Origin: Rhizobiaceae bacterium
GTDB taxonomy: Bacteria > Pseudomonadota > Alphaproteobacteria > Rhizobiales > Rhizobiaceae
Direction: 5' to 3'
DNA: 64,000 bases
NCBI GenBank assembly: GCA_023953905.1
Contig: JAMLJA010000021.1
Span: forward strand, 1 to 64,000
Shown: positions 15,688 through 22,923 of the stretch, piece after piece
How the letters are laid out: every line of letters begins with the position of its first letter
How positions within the stretch are numbered: position 1 is the first letter of the stretch
Made by a program: the position numbers and the translations under genes
The notes under the pieces: generated by a model
Seen by the model: the letters and a program-made list of their open reading frames with translations, nothing else
Database searches by the model: none
Told to the model about the DNA's origin: nothing

Positions 15688-16224
15688 TCAGTTGCCTTGA
15701 TTGGCCGGTGCTAGTTGAACCTTCACGCGGCCGGTACCAGCCTTGACTCTGCACCCATCCAGTTGCGAGCGTCCCGTGACCGTGTTCACGATGAGACTGC
15801 ATCCCTGCGCGACATTGCCGCCATCGGTGAGCACGACTTCCTTGCCCTTGAGCGTGAACGTGTTTGACTTGACGTCAAAGGTGCCCTCGTCGCCGGTCGC
15901 CACCTGCTTTTCCGACTTGATATAGACCTTGTTGCTCACTTCGAGACGGTCGATCTGCTGCGACCCTGACGCTTTCTCGCCGCCAGCATCTTTGGCATAG
16001 AAGACAGTCATGACACCGGCCTTCATCAGGGTCGTGCCCTGCACCACACTGACATTGCCAGTGAAGATCGCCTTGTTTTCCTGCTCGCGAACCTCAAGCT
16101 TGTCGCTCTCGATCTGAATGGGCTTGTCACCATCCAGTTTGATGCCGGTGCTGCTCGTCTGCGCGAAGGCCGGTCCGGCCGCGGCGATTAACAAGGCAAA
16201 TGCCAGCAGGTCAGTTCCCCGCAT
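15688..16224 (-). CDS. lptA: Periplasmic LPS transport protein LptA
   Basis: A 178-residue periplasmic beta-jellyroll protein that bridges LptC and the outer-membrane LptD/E. An N-terminal signal peptide is evident (MRGTDLLAFALLIAAAGPAFA, then QTSS). The OstA/LptA repeats follow, with QIESDKLEVREQENKAIFTG and KGKEVVLTDGGNVAQGCSL. Two cysteines near the C-terminus could form a disulphide. The ATG (complement of 16222-16224) has AGGGAGAG upstream and sits inside the last codons of lptC (14-base overlap). Confidence 0.93.
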   Translation of the reverse strand: MRGTDLLAFALLIAAAGPAFAQTSSTGIKLDGDKPIQIESDKLEVREQENKAIFTGNVSVVQGTTLMKAGVMTVFYAKDAGGEKASGSQQIDRLEVSNKVYIKSEKQVATGDEGTFDVKSNTFTLKGKEVVLTDGGNVAQGCSLIVNTVTGRSQLDGCRVKAGTGRVKVQLAPANQGN

Positions 16225-16903
16225 GTCGCTCTCCCTCTTTTCCGGCAGGCCCAAGCGCCTCCGGCATGATTGTCAGACGTACGCGATTCTCGAATACGAT
16301 CACTTTTCCGTTTTCAGCGACCGATAGCGAGTCAGCGGTCAGCTTGCTGCCGTTGCGCGTGATCTCCACCGGTTTGTCTGTCGAAAGCGTACCTTCGTCA
16401 ATGCTCACAGTGGCTTCGGAGAGGTTCGCAGTCGCACCATCGCTCGCCGTCACGGAAAAAGGCTGGTCGATCTTGAGAATGTTCGTGTCGCTATCGTAGA
16501 CGCCATGCGCTGCAATGATGGAGGCAGAATTCGTCTTGTCGATCGGGACAGTCGCGTCGATACCTTCCAGCTCAACGATATGTTGTTTGGACGGATCCTG
16601 CACAGCGCGCGTAGCCTTCATTGAATAGGGCCGATCTTCAGCCGTAACACCGTTCAGCTTTGGATTGGCCATGACGAGCTTGCCGTCGGCATAAGCGACG
16701 CTTGCAATGTCGTAGGCAAGCTGCGGGACTCGCGAAACAAAGGTATAACCGACAAAGACCAGTGCGATGAGCGCTCCGATTACGGGAAGCGACCATTTCA
16801 ACACGCGGACTTTGGCCGAGTGAGCACGGGCGCGACGGAAATCGGATTCGCGCGCATCCATGCCGGCCCTGTCGTCTTCTGTAATGTCGGATCTTGCCAG
16901 CAT
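16211..16903 (-). CDS. lptC: LPS export protein LptC
   Basis: A 230-residue bitopic inner-membrane protein that links the LptB2FG transporter to LptA. One transmembrane helix lies near residues 35-58 (WSLPVIGALIALVFVGYTFV) after a charged cytoplasmic segment. The periplasmic domain contains the DUF1239/LptC pattern PKLNGVTAEDRPYSMKATRA and HGVYDSDTNIL. It is the first gene of the leftward lptC-lptA-lptB block. Its promoter should lie in the 313-base gap shared with sppA; the minus strand there shows no clear consensus. Confidence 0.9.
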   Translation of the reverse strand: MLARSDITEDDRAGMDARESDFRRARAHSAKVRVLKWSLPVIGALIALVFVGYTFVSRVPQLAYDIASVAYADGKLVMANPKLNGVTAEDRPYSMKATRAVQDPSKQHIVELEGIDATVPIDKTNSASIIAAHGVYDSDTNILKIDQPFSVTASDGATANLSEATVSIDEGTLSTDKPVEITRNGSKLTADSLSVAENGKVIVFENRVRLTIMPEALGPAGKEGERHAGN

Positions 16904-17216
16904 GAATAACCCAAAGACTACGACCTATCGACTTCTCGACGCGCATTGACAGAGCCGCCGAGGTTGTCAGATCCCCGTTTATGTCAGATGAACCGCCCTT
17001 GCCCGCCGGCACCCGAAAACGCAATTGGCATATTATTACTCTCGCGCACACCGCCGGGGTATCCGGAGATGGCGAGATAAAGCTATTTGCGAATAATATG
17101 GTGATTTTTCGGTCAGACACCAGCCCGTACAACCGGCAACCATACTGCGTGTTGGCTCAAGGGGCCGGCATGCACTACAAACGGCAATCTGATTTGTGCG
17201 ACGAGGACGAACGGCA
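16904..17216. other. Divergent intergenic region between lptC and sppA
   Basis: 313 bases without a convincing gene. It must hold promoters for lptC (leftward) and sppA (rightward). A 9-bp perfect inverted repeat, CATATTATT at 17029-17037 and AATAATATG at 17092-17100, lies in an AT-rich patch unusual for this genome, with arms 54 bases apart. A short open frame across 16981-17220 has no supporting features. An sRNA cannot be excluded. Confidence 0.4.
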
Positions 17217-18164
17217 ATGAGAGCGGACGACCTGATCGAGCGGACGCGATTGCGCCGCAAGCTGAGTTTCTGGCGCATTTGCGCCTTGCTCATCGTGGCC
17301 GTCGCGATAGGCGCTGTCGCCTACAGTTTTGGGAGCGGCCGGGCCAGCTCGCGCGACCATATTGCGAAGGTGCGCATCGAGGGCACCATTTTCGAAGACG
17401 AAAAGCTGATCGAGCGACTGGAAGACGTTCGCAAATCGGCCAGCGTCAAGGGCGTCATTCTCTCCATTGATTCGCCCGGCGGCACGACGACGGGAGGCGA
17501 GGCAATCTTTGAGGAGGTCCGGCGACTGGCGGGCGACAAGCCGGTGGTGGCGCAGGTCGGCACGCTCGCCGCTTCCGCGGGTTACATGATCGCCACCGCG
17601 TCCGATCATATCGTCGCACGCCAGACCTCCATCGTCGGGTCGATCGGCGTCCTCGTCCAGTTTCCAAATTTTACGGGACTGATGGAAAAGGTCGGCATCA
17701 CACTCGACGAGGTGAAATCATCGCCCCTCAAGGCCGAGCCCTCCCCGTTCAATCCAACGACCGAGCCCGAACGCGCGATGTTGCGGTCGCTCATCATGGA
17801 CAGCTACGACTGGTTTGTCGGCATCGTTGCCGATCGGCGCTCGATGTCTCGTCAGGAGGTGATCGTGCTGGCGGACGGGTCGATCTTCACCGGAAGGCAG
17901 GCTTTGCAGAAGCGCCTAGTTGACGCAGTTGGCGGCGAGGAAACGGCGATCGACTGGCTCGAGACAAGGGGTGTCGACCGAAAGCTTGAGGTAATCGAGT
18001 GGAAACCCAAGGAAACTGCGAGCTCGTTCTTGTTGTCGAACACGGCGATGGACCGGCTTGCGTCGATACTGGGTTACCCATCCGGCGGCTCCGAACTTAT
18101 TCGGCAGCTCGGCATCGAGCGGTTGTTCCTTGACGGGATGGTGTCGGTCTGGCAACCTGACTGA
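17217..18164 (+). CDS. sppA: Signal peptide peptidase SppA, short form
   Basis: Serine/lysine-dyad protease (family S49) of 315 residues that degrades cleaved signal peptides at the inner membrane. One N-terminal membrane anchor (about 20-42, ICALLIVAVAIGAVAYSF). The nucleophile is S120 in LAASAGYM. The general base is K172 in SSPLKAEPSPF; the 52-residue spacing equals that of Bacillus SppA. The single catalytic domain marks the short, homo-oligomeric type. ATG at 17217 has GAGG about ten bases upstream; ihfB follows at 76 bases. Confidence 0.92.
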   Translation: MRADDLIERTRLRRKLSFWRICALLIVAVAIGAVAYSFGSGRASSRDHIAKVRIEGTIFEDEKLIERLEDVRKSASVKGVILSIDSPGGTTTGGEAIFEEVRRLAGDKPVVAQVGTLAASAGYMIATASDHIVARQTSIVGSIGVLVQFPNFTGLMEKVGITLDEVKSSPLKAEPSPFNPTTEPERAMLRSLIMDSYDWFVGIVADRRSMSRQEVIVLADGSIFTGRQALQKRLVDAVGGEETAIDWLETRGVDRKLEVIEWKPKETASSFLLSNTAMDRLASILGYPSGGSELIRQLGIERLFLDGMVSVWQPD

Positions 18165-18240
18165 GCAGTGTGACTGTCTGAAAATCCAATAAAAACATCC
18201 GCGTAGGATAAGCTAGAGAAAGCGATCGGGGAACCGCCCA

Positions 18241-18525
18241 ATGATCAAGTCCGAACTTGTCCAGCTTATTGCAAACCGCAATCCGCATCTGTTCCTGAGG
18301 GATGTCGAGAATATCGTGAACGCGATCTTCGAGGAGATCACAGACGCCCTTTCAAGCGGAAACCGGGTCGAACTGAGGGGCTTCGGCGCGTTTTCGGTCA
18401 AGAACCGTCCGGCTCGCACTGGGAGAAATCCGCGAACTGGTGAGACGGTTGATGTCGAGGAGAAATGGGTTCCATTCTTCAAGACCGGCAAAGAACTGCG
18501 TGAGAGGCTGAACGCGGCAAAATAG
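18241..18525 (+). CDS. ihfB: Integration host factor subunit beta
   Basis: A 94-residue DNA-bending protein of the HU/IHF family that pairs with IHF-alpha and acts in recombination and sigma-54 transcription. The start MIKSELVQLIANRNPHL and the RGFGAFSVKNRPARTGRNPR arm, with the intercalating proline in GRNPRTGE, identify the beta subunit. GGGGA precedes the ATG by nine bases. Located between sppA and a LapA-like gene, as in many proteobacteria. Relevant to rpoN nearby because IHF helps bend sigma-54 promoters. Confidence 0.95.
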   Translation: MIKSELVQLIANRNPHLFLRDVENIVNAIFEEITDALSSGNRVELRGFGAFSVKNRPARTGRNPRTGETVDVEEKWVPFFKTGKELRERLNAAK

Positions 18526-18560
18526 GGCGCCTCGTCCGAAACGCGCGTCATGGTGTAACA

Positions 18561-18899
18561 ATGCTTAACCGTCTCATCCTCGTTGCAATCGTCTTGCCGA
18601 TCGCCATCGTTCTGATCGCGATGGCTGTGGCCAATCGATCGTGGGTGCCATTCACGCTGGACCCCTTCAATCCGGGCAATCCGGCCATGACGATCCAGTT
18701 GCCGATGTTCGTCTTCCTGTTTGCGGCTGCCGCGATTGGCGTGGTGATCGGAAGCTGCACGACGTGGATGAAACAGGGTCACTACCGCAAGCTCGCACGG
18801 CAGCGGGGCGCGGAAGCGGAATCGCTGCGTCAGGCCCAAAAGAACGCCTTGCAGACTGCGCCGGCCGGAACACCGGGACTACCGAAGCAACTCGCCTGA
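18561..18899 (+). CDS. LapA-domain (DUF1049) membrane protein
   Basis: A 112-residue inner-membrane protein with two transmembrane helices (residues 4-24 and about 48-68) and a cytoplasmic basic tail. It belongs to the LipopolysaccharideAssemblyA/DUF1049 family, whose E. coli member LapA works with LapB to tune LPS synthesis. Key stretches are ANRSWVPFTLDPFNP and FLFAAAAIGVVIGSCTTWM. It begins 35 bases after ihfB, the usual ihfB-lapA pairing. No LapB-like TPR protein is encoded next to it here. Confidence 0.85.
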   Translation: MLNRLILVAIVLPIAIVLIAMAVANRSWVPFTLDPFNPGNPAMTIQLPMFVFLFAAAAIGVVIGSCTTWMKQGHYRKLARQRGAEAESLRQAQKNALQTAPAGTPGLPKQLA

Positions 18900-18919
18900 T
18901 CAAGACGGACGGAGGCTGA

Positions 18920-19897
18920 ATGATGCTGACCGTTTCCGCCAAGGACATCGATTGCGCGCTGACTTTCCCCGGTCTGGTCGAGACGCTCAGAAAAGCGTTT
19001 CACGACGGGGCAGTCCAGCCGGTTCGCCATCATCACACGATCGAGCGACCCGACGGCGCTGACTCCACACTGTTGCTGATGCCGGCATGGAGTGACCTCA
19101 ATGCAGCAGGCACGTCCGCCGGTGGATATGTGGGGGTGAAGATCGTCACGGTCTCGCCCGACAACAACAAGATCGGAAAGCCCGCAGTCGTGGGGCTGTA
19201 CCTGCTTCTCGACGGGACCACAGGCGAGCCATGCGCCTTGATGGATGGACCAAGGCTCACGCAGTGGCGCACCGCCTGTGCGTCTGCTCTGGCGGCATCC
19301 TATCTGGCGCGTGAGGAGGCGTCCGAACTCCTGATCGTCGGCGCGGGCGCACAGGCATCGTTCCTTGCGCGGGCGCATAACGCCGTTCGACCGATCTCTT
19401 CCATCAAGATATGGAACCGCACATCCGCCAATGCGGAGAAGCTCGCTGCTGAATTGCGCCAGGAGGGTCTTCCGGCAGAGGCAGTTTCAGATCTGGACGC
19501 GGAGGTGTCGAGGGCCGATATCATATCCTGCGCGACGATCAGCGAGAGGCCTGTCGCCAAGGGTCGCCTAATGAAACCCGGGGCGCATCTCGATCTTGTC
19601 GGCGGCTTCACGCCAGCCATGCGCGAGACGGACGATGATGCCATTCGTCGTGCCCGGGTTTTTGTCGACACGCGCCCGGGTGCAACAAAGGAGGCTGGCG
19701 ACATTGTTCAGCCAATCGCCTCTGGAGCGCTTGCGGCCGACGATATTGTCGCGGACCTGTACGACCTGACGCGAGGCAAGGCTAAGGGTCGCACCAGCGG
19801 GGATGAGATAACGCTGTTCAAATCGGTCGGCGCGGCGATCGAGGATCTGGCGGCGGGCATCGCTGTCTTTAACAATCTGAAAAACAAGAACGATTAA
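18920..19897 (+). CDS. Ornithine cyclodeaminase / mu-crystallin family protein
   Basis: A 325-residue NAD(P)-dependent enzyme of the OCD fold. Members include ornithine cyclodeaminase and ketimine or pyrroline-carboxylate reductases. It shows the substrate-binding loop GGYVGVKIVTVSPDN, the signature MDGPRLTQWRTACASALAA and the dinucleotide site IVGAGAQASFLARAH. GGAGG stands before two consecutive ATGs (18920 and 18923); the second has the better spacing. A cupin gene follows 13 bases later, so the two are probably co-transcribed. The actual amino-acid substrate is unknown. Confidence 0.85.
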   Translation: MMLTVSAKDIDCALTFPGLVETLRKAFHDGAVQPVRHHHTIERPDGADSTLLLMPAWSDLNAAGTSAGGYVGVKIVTVSPDNNKIGKPAVVGLYLLLDGTTGEPCALMDGPRLTQWRTACASALAASYLAREEASELLIVGAGAQASFLARAHNAVRPISSIKIWNRTSANAEKLAAELRQEGLPAEAVSDLDAEVSRADIISCATISERPVAKGRLMKPGAHLDLVGGFTPAMRETDDDAIRRARVFVDTRPGATKEAGDIVQPIASGALAADDIVADLYDLTRGKAKGRTSGDEITLFKSVGAAIEDLAAGIAVFNNLKNKND

Positions 19898-19910
19898 AGG
19901 GAGGAACAAG

Positions 19911-20321
19911 ATGGGTAGCGTCGATCCAAGTCAGTTCGAAACGCAGACTTTCGACTGGGGTGTCATCAAATGGCTGGTCAGCCCTGATAACACTCCGGGC
20001 GCTAACATCACATTCGGGCAGGTCGTTCTACTGCCGGGCGAAGGGCACACCCGGCACAATCATCCGCAATCCGAGGAAATCCTTTACGTGCTCTCCGGTA
20101 CGGGTCGCCAGATGGTCGACGACAAGCCGGAATTCGAGGTGCGCGCCGGTGATACGATCTATATTCCGACCGCCATCTATCATTCCACGGTGAATACAGG
20201 CTGGGAGCCGCTGGTGCTGCTCGCCATCTATAATCCGGGAGGCGCCGAGCGCGATCTCAAGAACCTTCCGGATTTCAAAGCTGTACCTGCGGGCCAAGCG
20301 CCCAAGCTGACGCGGGGGTAA
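19911..20321 (+). CDS. Cupin-domain protein
   Basis: A single-domain cupin of 136 residues. Motif 1 is PGEGHTRHNHPQSEEILYVLSG, giving histidine ligands H-N-H and the glutamate; motif 2, GDTIYIPTAIYHSTVNTG, supplies the last histidine. So a metal site is intact. AGGGAGGA lies just before the ATG. Position after an OCD-family enzyme suggests action on the same amino- or keto-acid route, but no reaction can be named. A hairpin follows the stop. Confidence 0.82.
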   Translation: MGSVDPSQFETQTFDWGVIKWLVSPDNTPGANITFGQVVLLPGEGHTRHNHPQSEEILYVLSGTGRQMVDDKPEFEVRAGDTIYIPTAIYHSTVNTGWEPLVLLAIYNPGGAERDLKNLPDFKAVPAGQAPKLTRG

Positions 20322-20337
20322 GGCGCGGATCAAGCGA

Positions 20338-20363
20338 GAAGCCGCCGGCCTGCCGTCGGCTTC
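20338..20363 (+). terminator. Hairpin after the cupin gene
   Basis: GAAGCCG (20338-20344) pairs with CGGCTTC (20357-20363), with a further CGG/CCG inside across one C/T mismatch. It is followed by TCTCCTCCT rather than a true T-run. It lies 17 bases past the cupin stop and just before the next TTG start, so it may separate the two transcription units. Confidence 0.55.
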
Positions 20364-20373
20364 TCCTCCTGCC

Positions 20374-21486
20374 TTGCTCCTGCCCGATCGCTATGGCAGA
20401 AGCGTGCAGCCTGATCCGGAGCTGCCGAGCAAATTGAAGCCTTCTCGCGACCGACGCCAAGACCGGCCGAACGCGCCGCGCGAAAAGACCTTCCGCGAGG
20501 CCCCGGCAGCACGCCCGAAGTCCGGGGACAACAAGAACGCAGGCGGCGCTGCCGCCAAGCCGGAACTGCCACCGCGTTCGACCGCTCCCCTGCCATCCGA
20601 ACGCGCGCCCATAATTCTCGAGGTGCTTCCCAACGACGACTATGCACTGATCGACAGTGGTAGCGGCCGCAAGCTGGAGCAATATGGTCCGTACCGCATC
20701 GTGAGGCCGGAAGGGCAGGCAATCTGGCAACCGGCTCTGTCGGAAAAAGAGTGGAGCAACGTCGATGCCGTCTTCACCGGGGACACCGATGAGGAGGGGA
20801 TGGGCCGCTGGCGCTTTCCCAGATCCGCGCTCGGCGAAACATGGCCAATGCGCCATGACGGTATAGACTATCTCGGACGATTTACCTCGTTTCGCCATGT
20901 CGGCGTCTTTCCCGAACAGGCGTCCCACTGGGAGCACATGGCCGGGTTGATCGCCGCCGCGCGCCGCCCGGTCAAGGTATTGAACCTGTTTGGCTATACC
21001 GGGCTCGCTTCACTCGTTGCCGCCCGGGCCGGGGCCGAAGTCACGCATGTCGACGCGTCGAAGAAGGCCGTGGGATGGGCGCGGGAAAATCAGGAGATGG
21101 CGCGGCTCTCGGACAAGCCCATCCGCTGGATTGTCGAGGATGCGATGAAGTTCGCCGAACGCGAGGAACGTCGCGGCAACGGATACGACATCGTGCTGTT
21201 CGATCCGCCGGCCTTCGGACGAGGGCCAAAGGGAGAAGTCTGGCAATTGTTTGACGACCTGCCGCGGCTGGCAGCGCTATGCCGCGCGATCCTGACGCCG
21301 AAGCCGTTGGCCGTCGTTCTTACGGCCTATTCGATCAGGGCATCGTTCTTCTCCATCCATGCGCTGATGCGCGACACGTTTGCCGGCATGGGCGGGACGG
21401 TCGAATCTGGAGAGTTGATCATCCGTGAGAAAGCCGCAGGGCGCGCGCTGTCGACGTCTCTTTTTTCGCGATGGGTGGCGACATGA
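20374..21486 (+). CDS. Class I SAM-dependent methyltransferase (RlmI/RlmK-like)
   Basis: About 370 residues. A proline- and charge-rich disordered N-terminus (1 to about 75) precedes a PUA-like segment (IILEVLPNDDYALIDSGSG) and a Rossmann methyltransferase domain. The SAM motif is VLNLFGYTGLASLVAARAGA, motif II THVDASKKAVGWARENQ, and the catalytic-type motif DIVLFDPPAFGRG resembles the DPP(A/S)F of 23S rRNA m5C enzymes. Start is TTG at 20374; a GTG at 20404 is an alternative, because the N-terminus is poorly constrained. Overlaps the next methyltransferase gene by ATGA. RNA is the likely substrate, but site is unknown. Confidence 0.82.
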   Translation: MLLPDRYGRSVQPDPELPSKLKPSRDRRQDRPNAPREKTFREAPAARPKSGDNKNAGGAAAKPELPPRSTAPLPSERAPIILEVLPNDDYALIDSGSGRKLEQYGPYRIVRPEGQAIWQPALSEKEWSNVDAVFTGDTDEEGMGRWRFPRSALGETWPMRHDGIDYLGRFTSFRHVGVFPEQASHWEHMAGLIAAARRPVKVLNLFGYTGLASLVAARAGAEVTHVDASKKAVGWARENQEMARLSDKPIRWIVEDAMKFAEREERRGNGYDIVLFDPPAFGRGPKGEVWQLFDDLPRLAALCRAILTPKPLAVVLTAYSIRASFFSIHALMRDTFAGMGGTVESGELIIREKAAGRALSTSLFSRWVAT

Positions 21487-22331
21487 ACGAGCGCAACGCC
21501 AATCGCGTCGGTCAGGTCAAGGAGGTCACAAGCCTCGCCAACCCGCTGATCAAGGACATCAAATCGCTTTCGCTCAAGAAATTCCGTGATCAGCAGAACG
21601 CGTTCATCGCTGAAGGCCTGAAGCTTGTCATAGATGCGCTCGATCTTGGCTGGACGATCAAGACGCTCATTTTCTCGAAGTCCGGACTTGGAAATCCTGC
21701 TGTCGAGAAGACGGCCGCTCGAACGGTGGCGGCCGGAGCGACGGTGCTGGAAGTTTCGGAGAAAGTGCTGTCCGCCATCACCCGCCGGGACAATCCACAA
21801 ATGGTGGTGGGCGTTTTCTCACAGCGGCTGCTTCCCATCAAAAGCGTCAGACCACAGGGCGAAGACGTCTGGATCGGTCTCGACCGCGTGCGCGACCCCG
21901 GCAATCTCGGCACCATCATCCGTACCGCCGATGCCGTGGGCGCCAAGGGTATCATTCTGATCGGCGATACGACGGACCCCTATTCACTTGAGACGGTGCG
22001 CGCGACGATGGGATCGATCTTTGCGGTGCCTATCGCGCGGGTCAGCGTCGAGGCCTTTCTCGAGTGGCGCAAGGGCTTTGACGGGCTTGTGGCTGGCACG
22101 CATCTGAAGGGTGCCGTCGACTACCGTTCAGTAAAATTTGGGGGCAGGCCAACATTGCTGCTGATGGGCAATGAGCAGCAGGGCCTCCCCGATGAACTGG
22201 CCGGATCCTGCGACGGGCTCCTGCGGATTCCGCAGGCGGGTCGCGCGGATTCGCTCAATCTCGCGGTTGCGACGGGGGTAATGCTTTTCGAGATACGGCG
22301 CGACGCGCTGGCTCTGTCGGGTGAGGCATGA
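21483..22331 (+). CDS. TrmH-family (SPOUT) RNA 2'-O-methyltransferase
   Basis: A 282-residue SpoU-class enzyme that 2'-O-methylates rRNA or tRNA. An N-terminal substrate-binding domain (NAFIAEGLKLVIDALDLGW) is followed by the trefoil-knot domain with motif 1 DRVRDPGNLGTIIRTADAVG, motif 2 LLMGNEQQGLP and motif 3 IPQAGRADSLNLAVATGVML. ATG at 21483 overlaps the previous stop (ATGA) and its own stop overlaps lspA in the same way. A 12-base longer start exists at 21471. Target nucleotide not predictable. Confidence 0.9.
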   Translation: MNERNANRVGQVKEVTSLANPLIKDIKSLSLKKFRDQQNAFIAEGLKLVIDALDLGWTIKTLIFSKSGLGNPAVEKTAARTVAAGATVLEVSEKVLSAITRRDNPQMVVGVFSQRLLPIKSVRPQGEDVWIGLDRVRDPGNLGTIIRTADAVGAKGIILIGDTTDPYSLETVRATMGSIFAVPIARVSVEAFLEWRKGFDGLVAGTHLKGAVDYRSVKFGGRPTLLLMGNEQQGLPDELAGSCDGLLRIPQAGRADSLNLAVATGVMLFEIRRDALALSGEA

Positions 22332-22816
22332 AAGCATTATTCGGCTACTCCGCGCTCTCGCTTGCGGCCGTAGCGCTCGACCAGTGGCTGAAGATGTGGG
22401 TTGAGGCCAATCTCGACATGCATCAGCCGGTCGATATCTTGCCGTTCTTCGCGCTCTACCGCACCTACAATACCGGCGTCGCCTTCTCGCTGTTCTCCTC
22501 GGCGGGGGATACACCACTGATCATCCTTTCGATCGCGGTGATCACATTCGTGCTCTATCTCGCCGCTCGCTCGCGGCCCTCACAGATCCTTGCACGCATC
22601 GGCTTTGCGCTGATCGTGGGCGGCGCCATCGGAAATCTCATCGACCGGGCGATGCTGGGTTATGTGATCGACTATTTTCTATTCCACACGCCGACCTGGT
22701 CGTTCGCGGTGTTCAACCTCGCAGACAGCTTCATATCGGTCGGAGCCGGAATGGTGATTCTGGACGAACTGCTCGAATGGGCCCGGGATCGCCGTCGCCG
22801 CACGACCGGCGATTGA
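22328..22816 (+). CDS. lspA: Lipoprotein signal peptidase
   Basis: Inner-membrane aspartyl protease of 162 residues with four transmembrane helices that cleaves prolipoprotein signal peptides after diacylglyceryl transfer. The two catalytic aspartates lie in GGAIGNLIDRAMLGYVIDYF and FNLADSFISVGAGMVILD. TYNTGVAFSLF is also conserved. Translationally coupled to the SPOUT methyltransferase by ATGA. It would process the LpoA-like lipoprotein encoded at 47261. Confidence 0.94.
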   Translation: MKALFGYSALSLAAVALDQWLKMWVEANLDMHQPVDILPFFALYRTYNTGVAFSLFSSAGDTPLIILSIAVITFVLYLAARSRPSQILARIGFALIVGGAIGNLIDRAMLGYVIDYFLFHTPTWSFAVFNLADSFISVGAGMVILDELLEWARDRRRRTTGD

Positions 22817-22857
22817 CGGTCACGCGGTCTATTAGCCGCCCGAGATGCGGGAATCGG

Positions 22858-22883
22858 GCGATCGTTAAAATTGAAACGATCGC
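22858..22883. repeat. 9-bp palindromic repeat upstream of the hybrid kinase
   Basis: GCGATCGTT (22858-22866) and AACGATCGC (22875-22883) flank AAAATTGA. It lies 41 bases after the lspA stop and 41 bases before the kinase ATG. No T-run follows. Position suits either an lspA terminator-like hairpin or an operator for the kinase gene. Confidence 0.5.
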
Positions 22884-22923
22884 TCCAAAGCTTCTCTAAT
22901 CGTTGCAATGCTATTGATCTGCC

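Noticed and set aside
16981..17220. 79-codon frame in the lptC-sppA gap
   Set aside because: No ribosome site, odd composition and overlap with the sppA start; likely chance.
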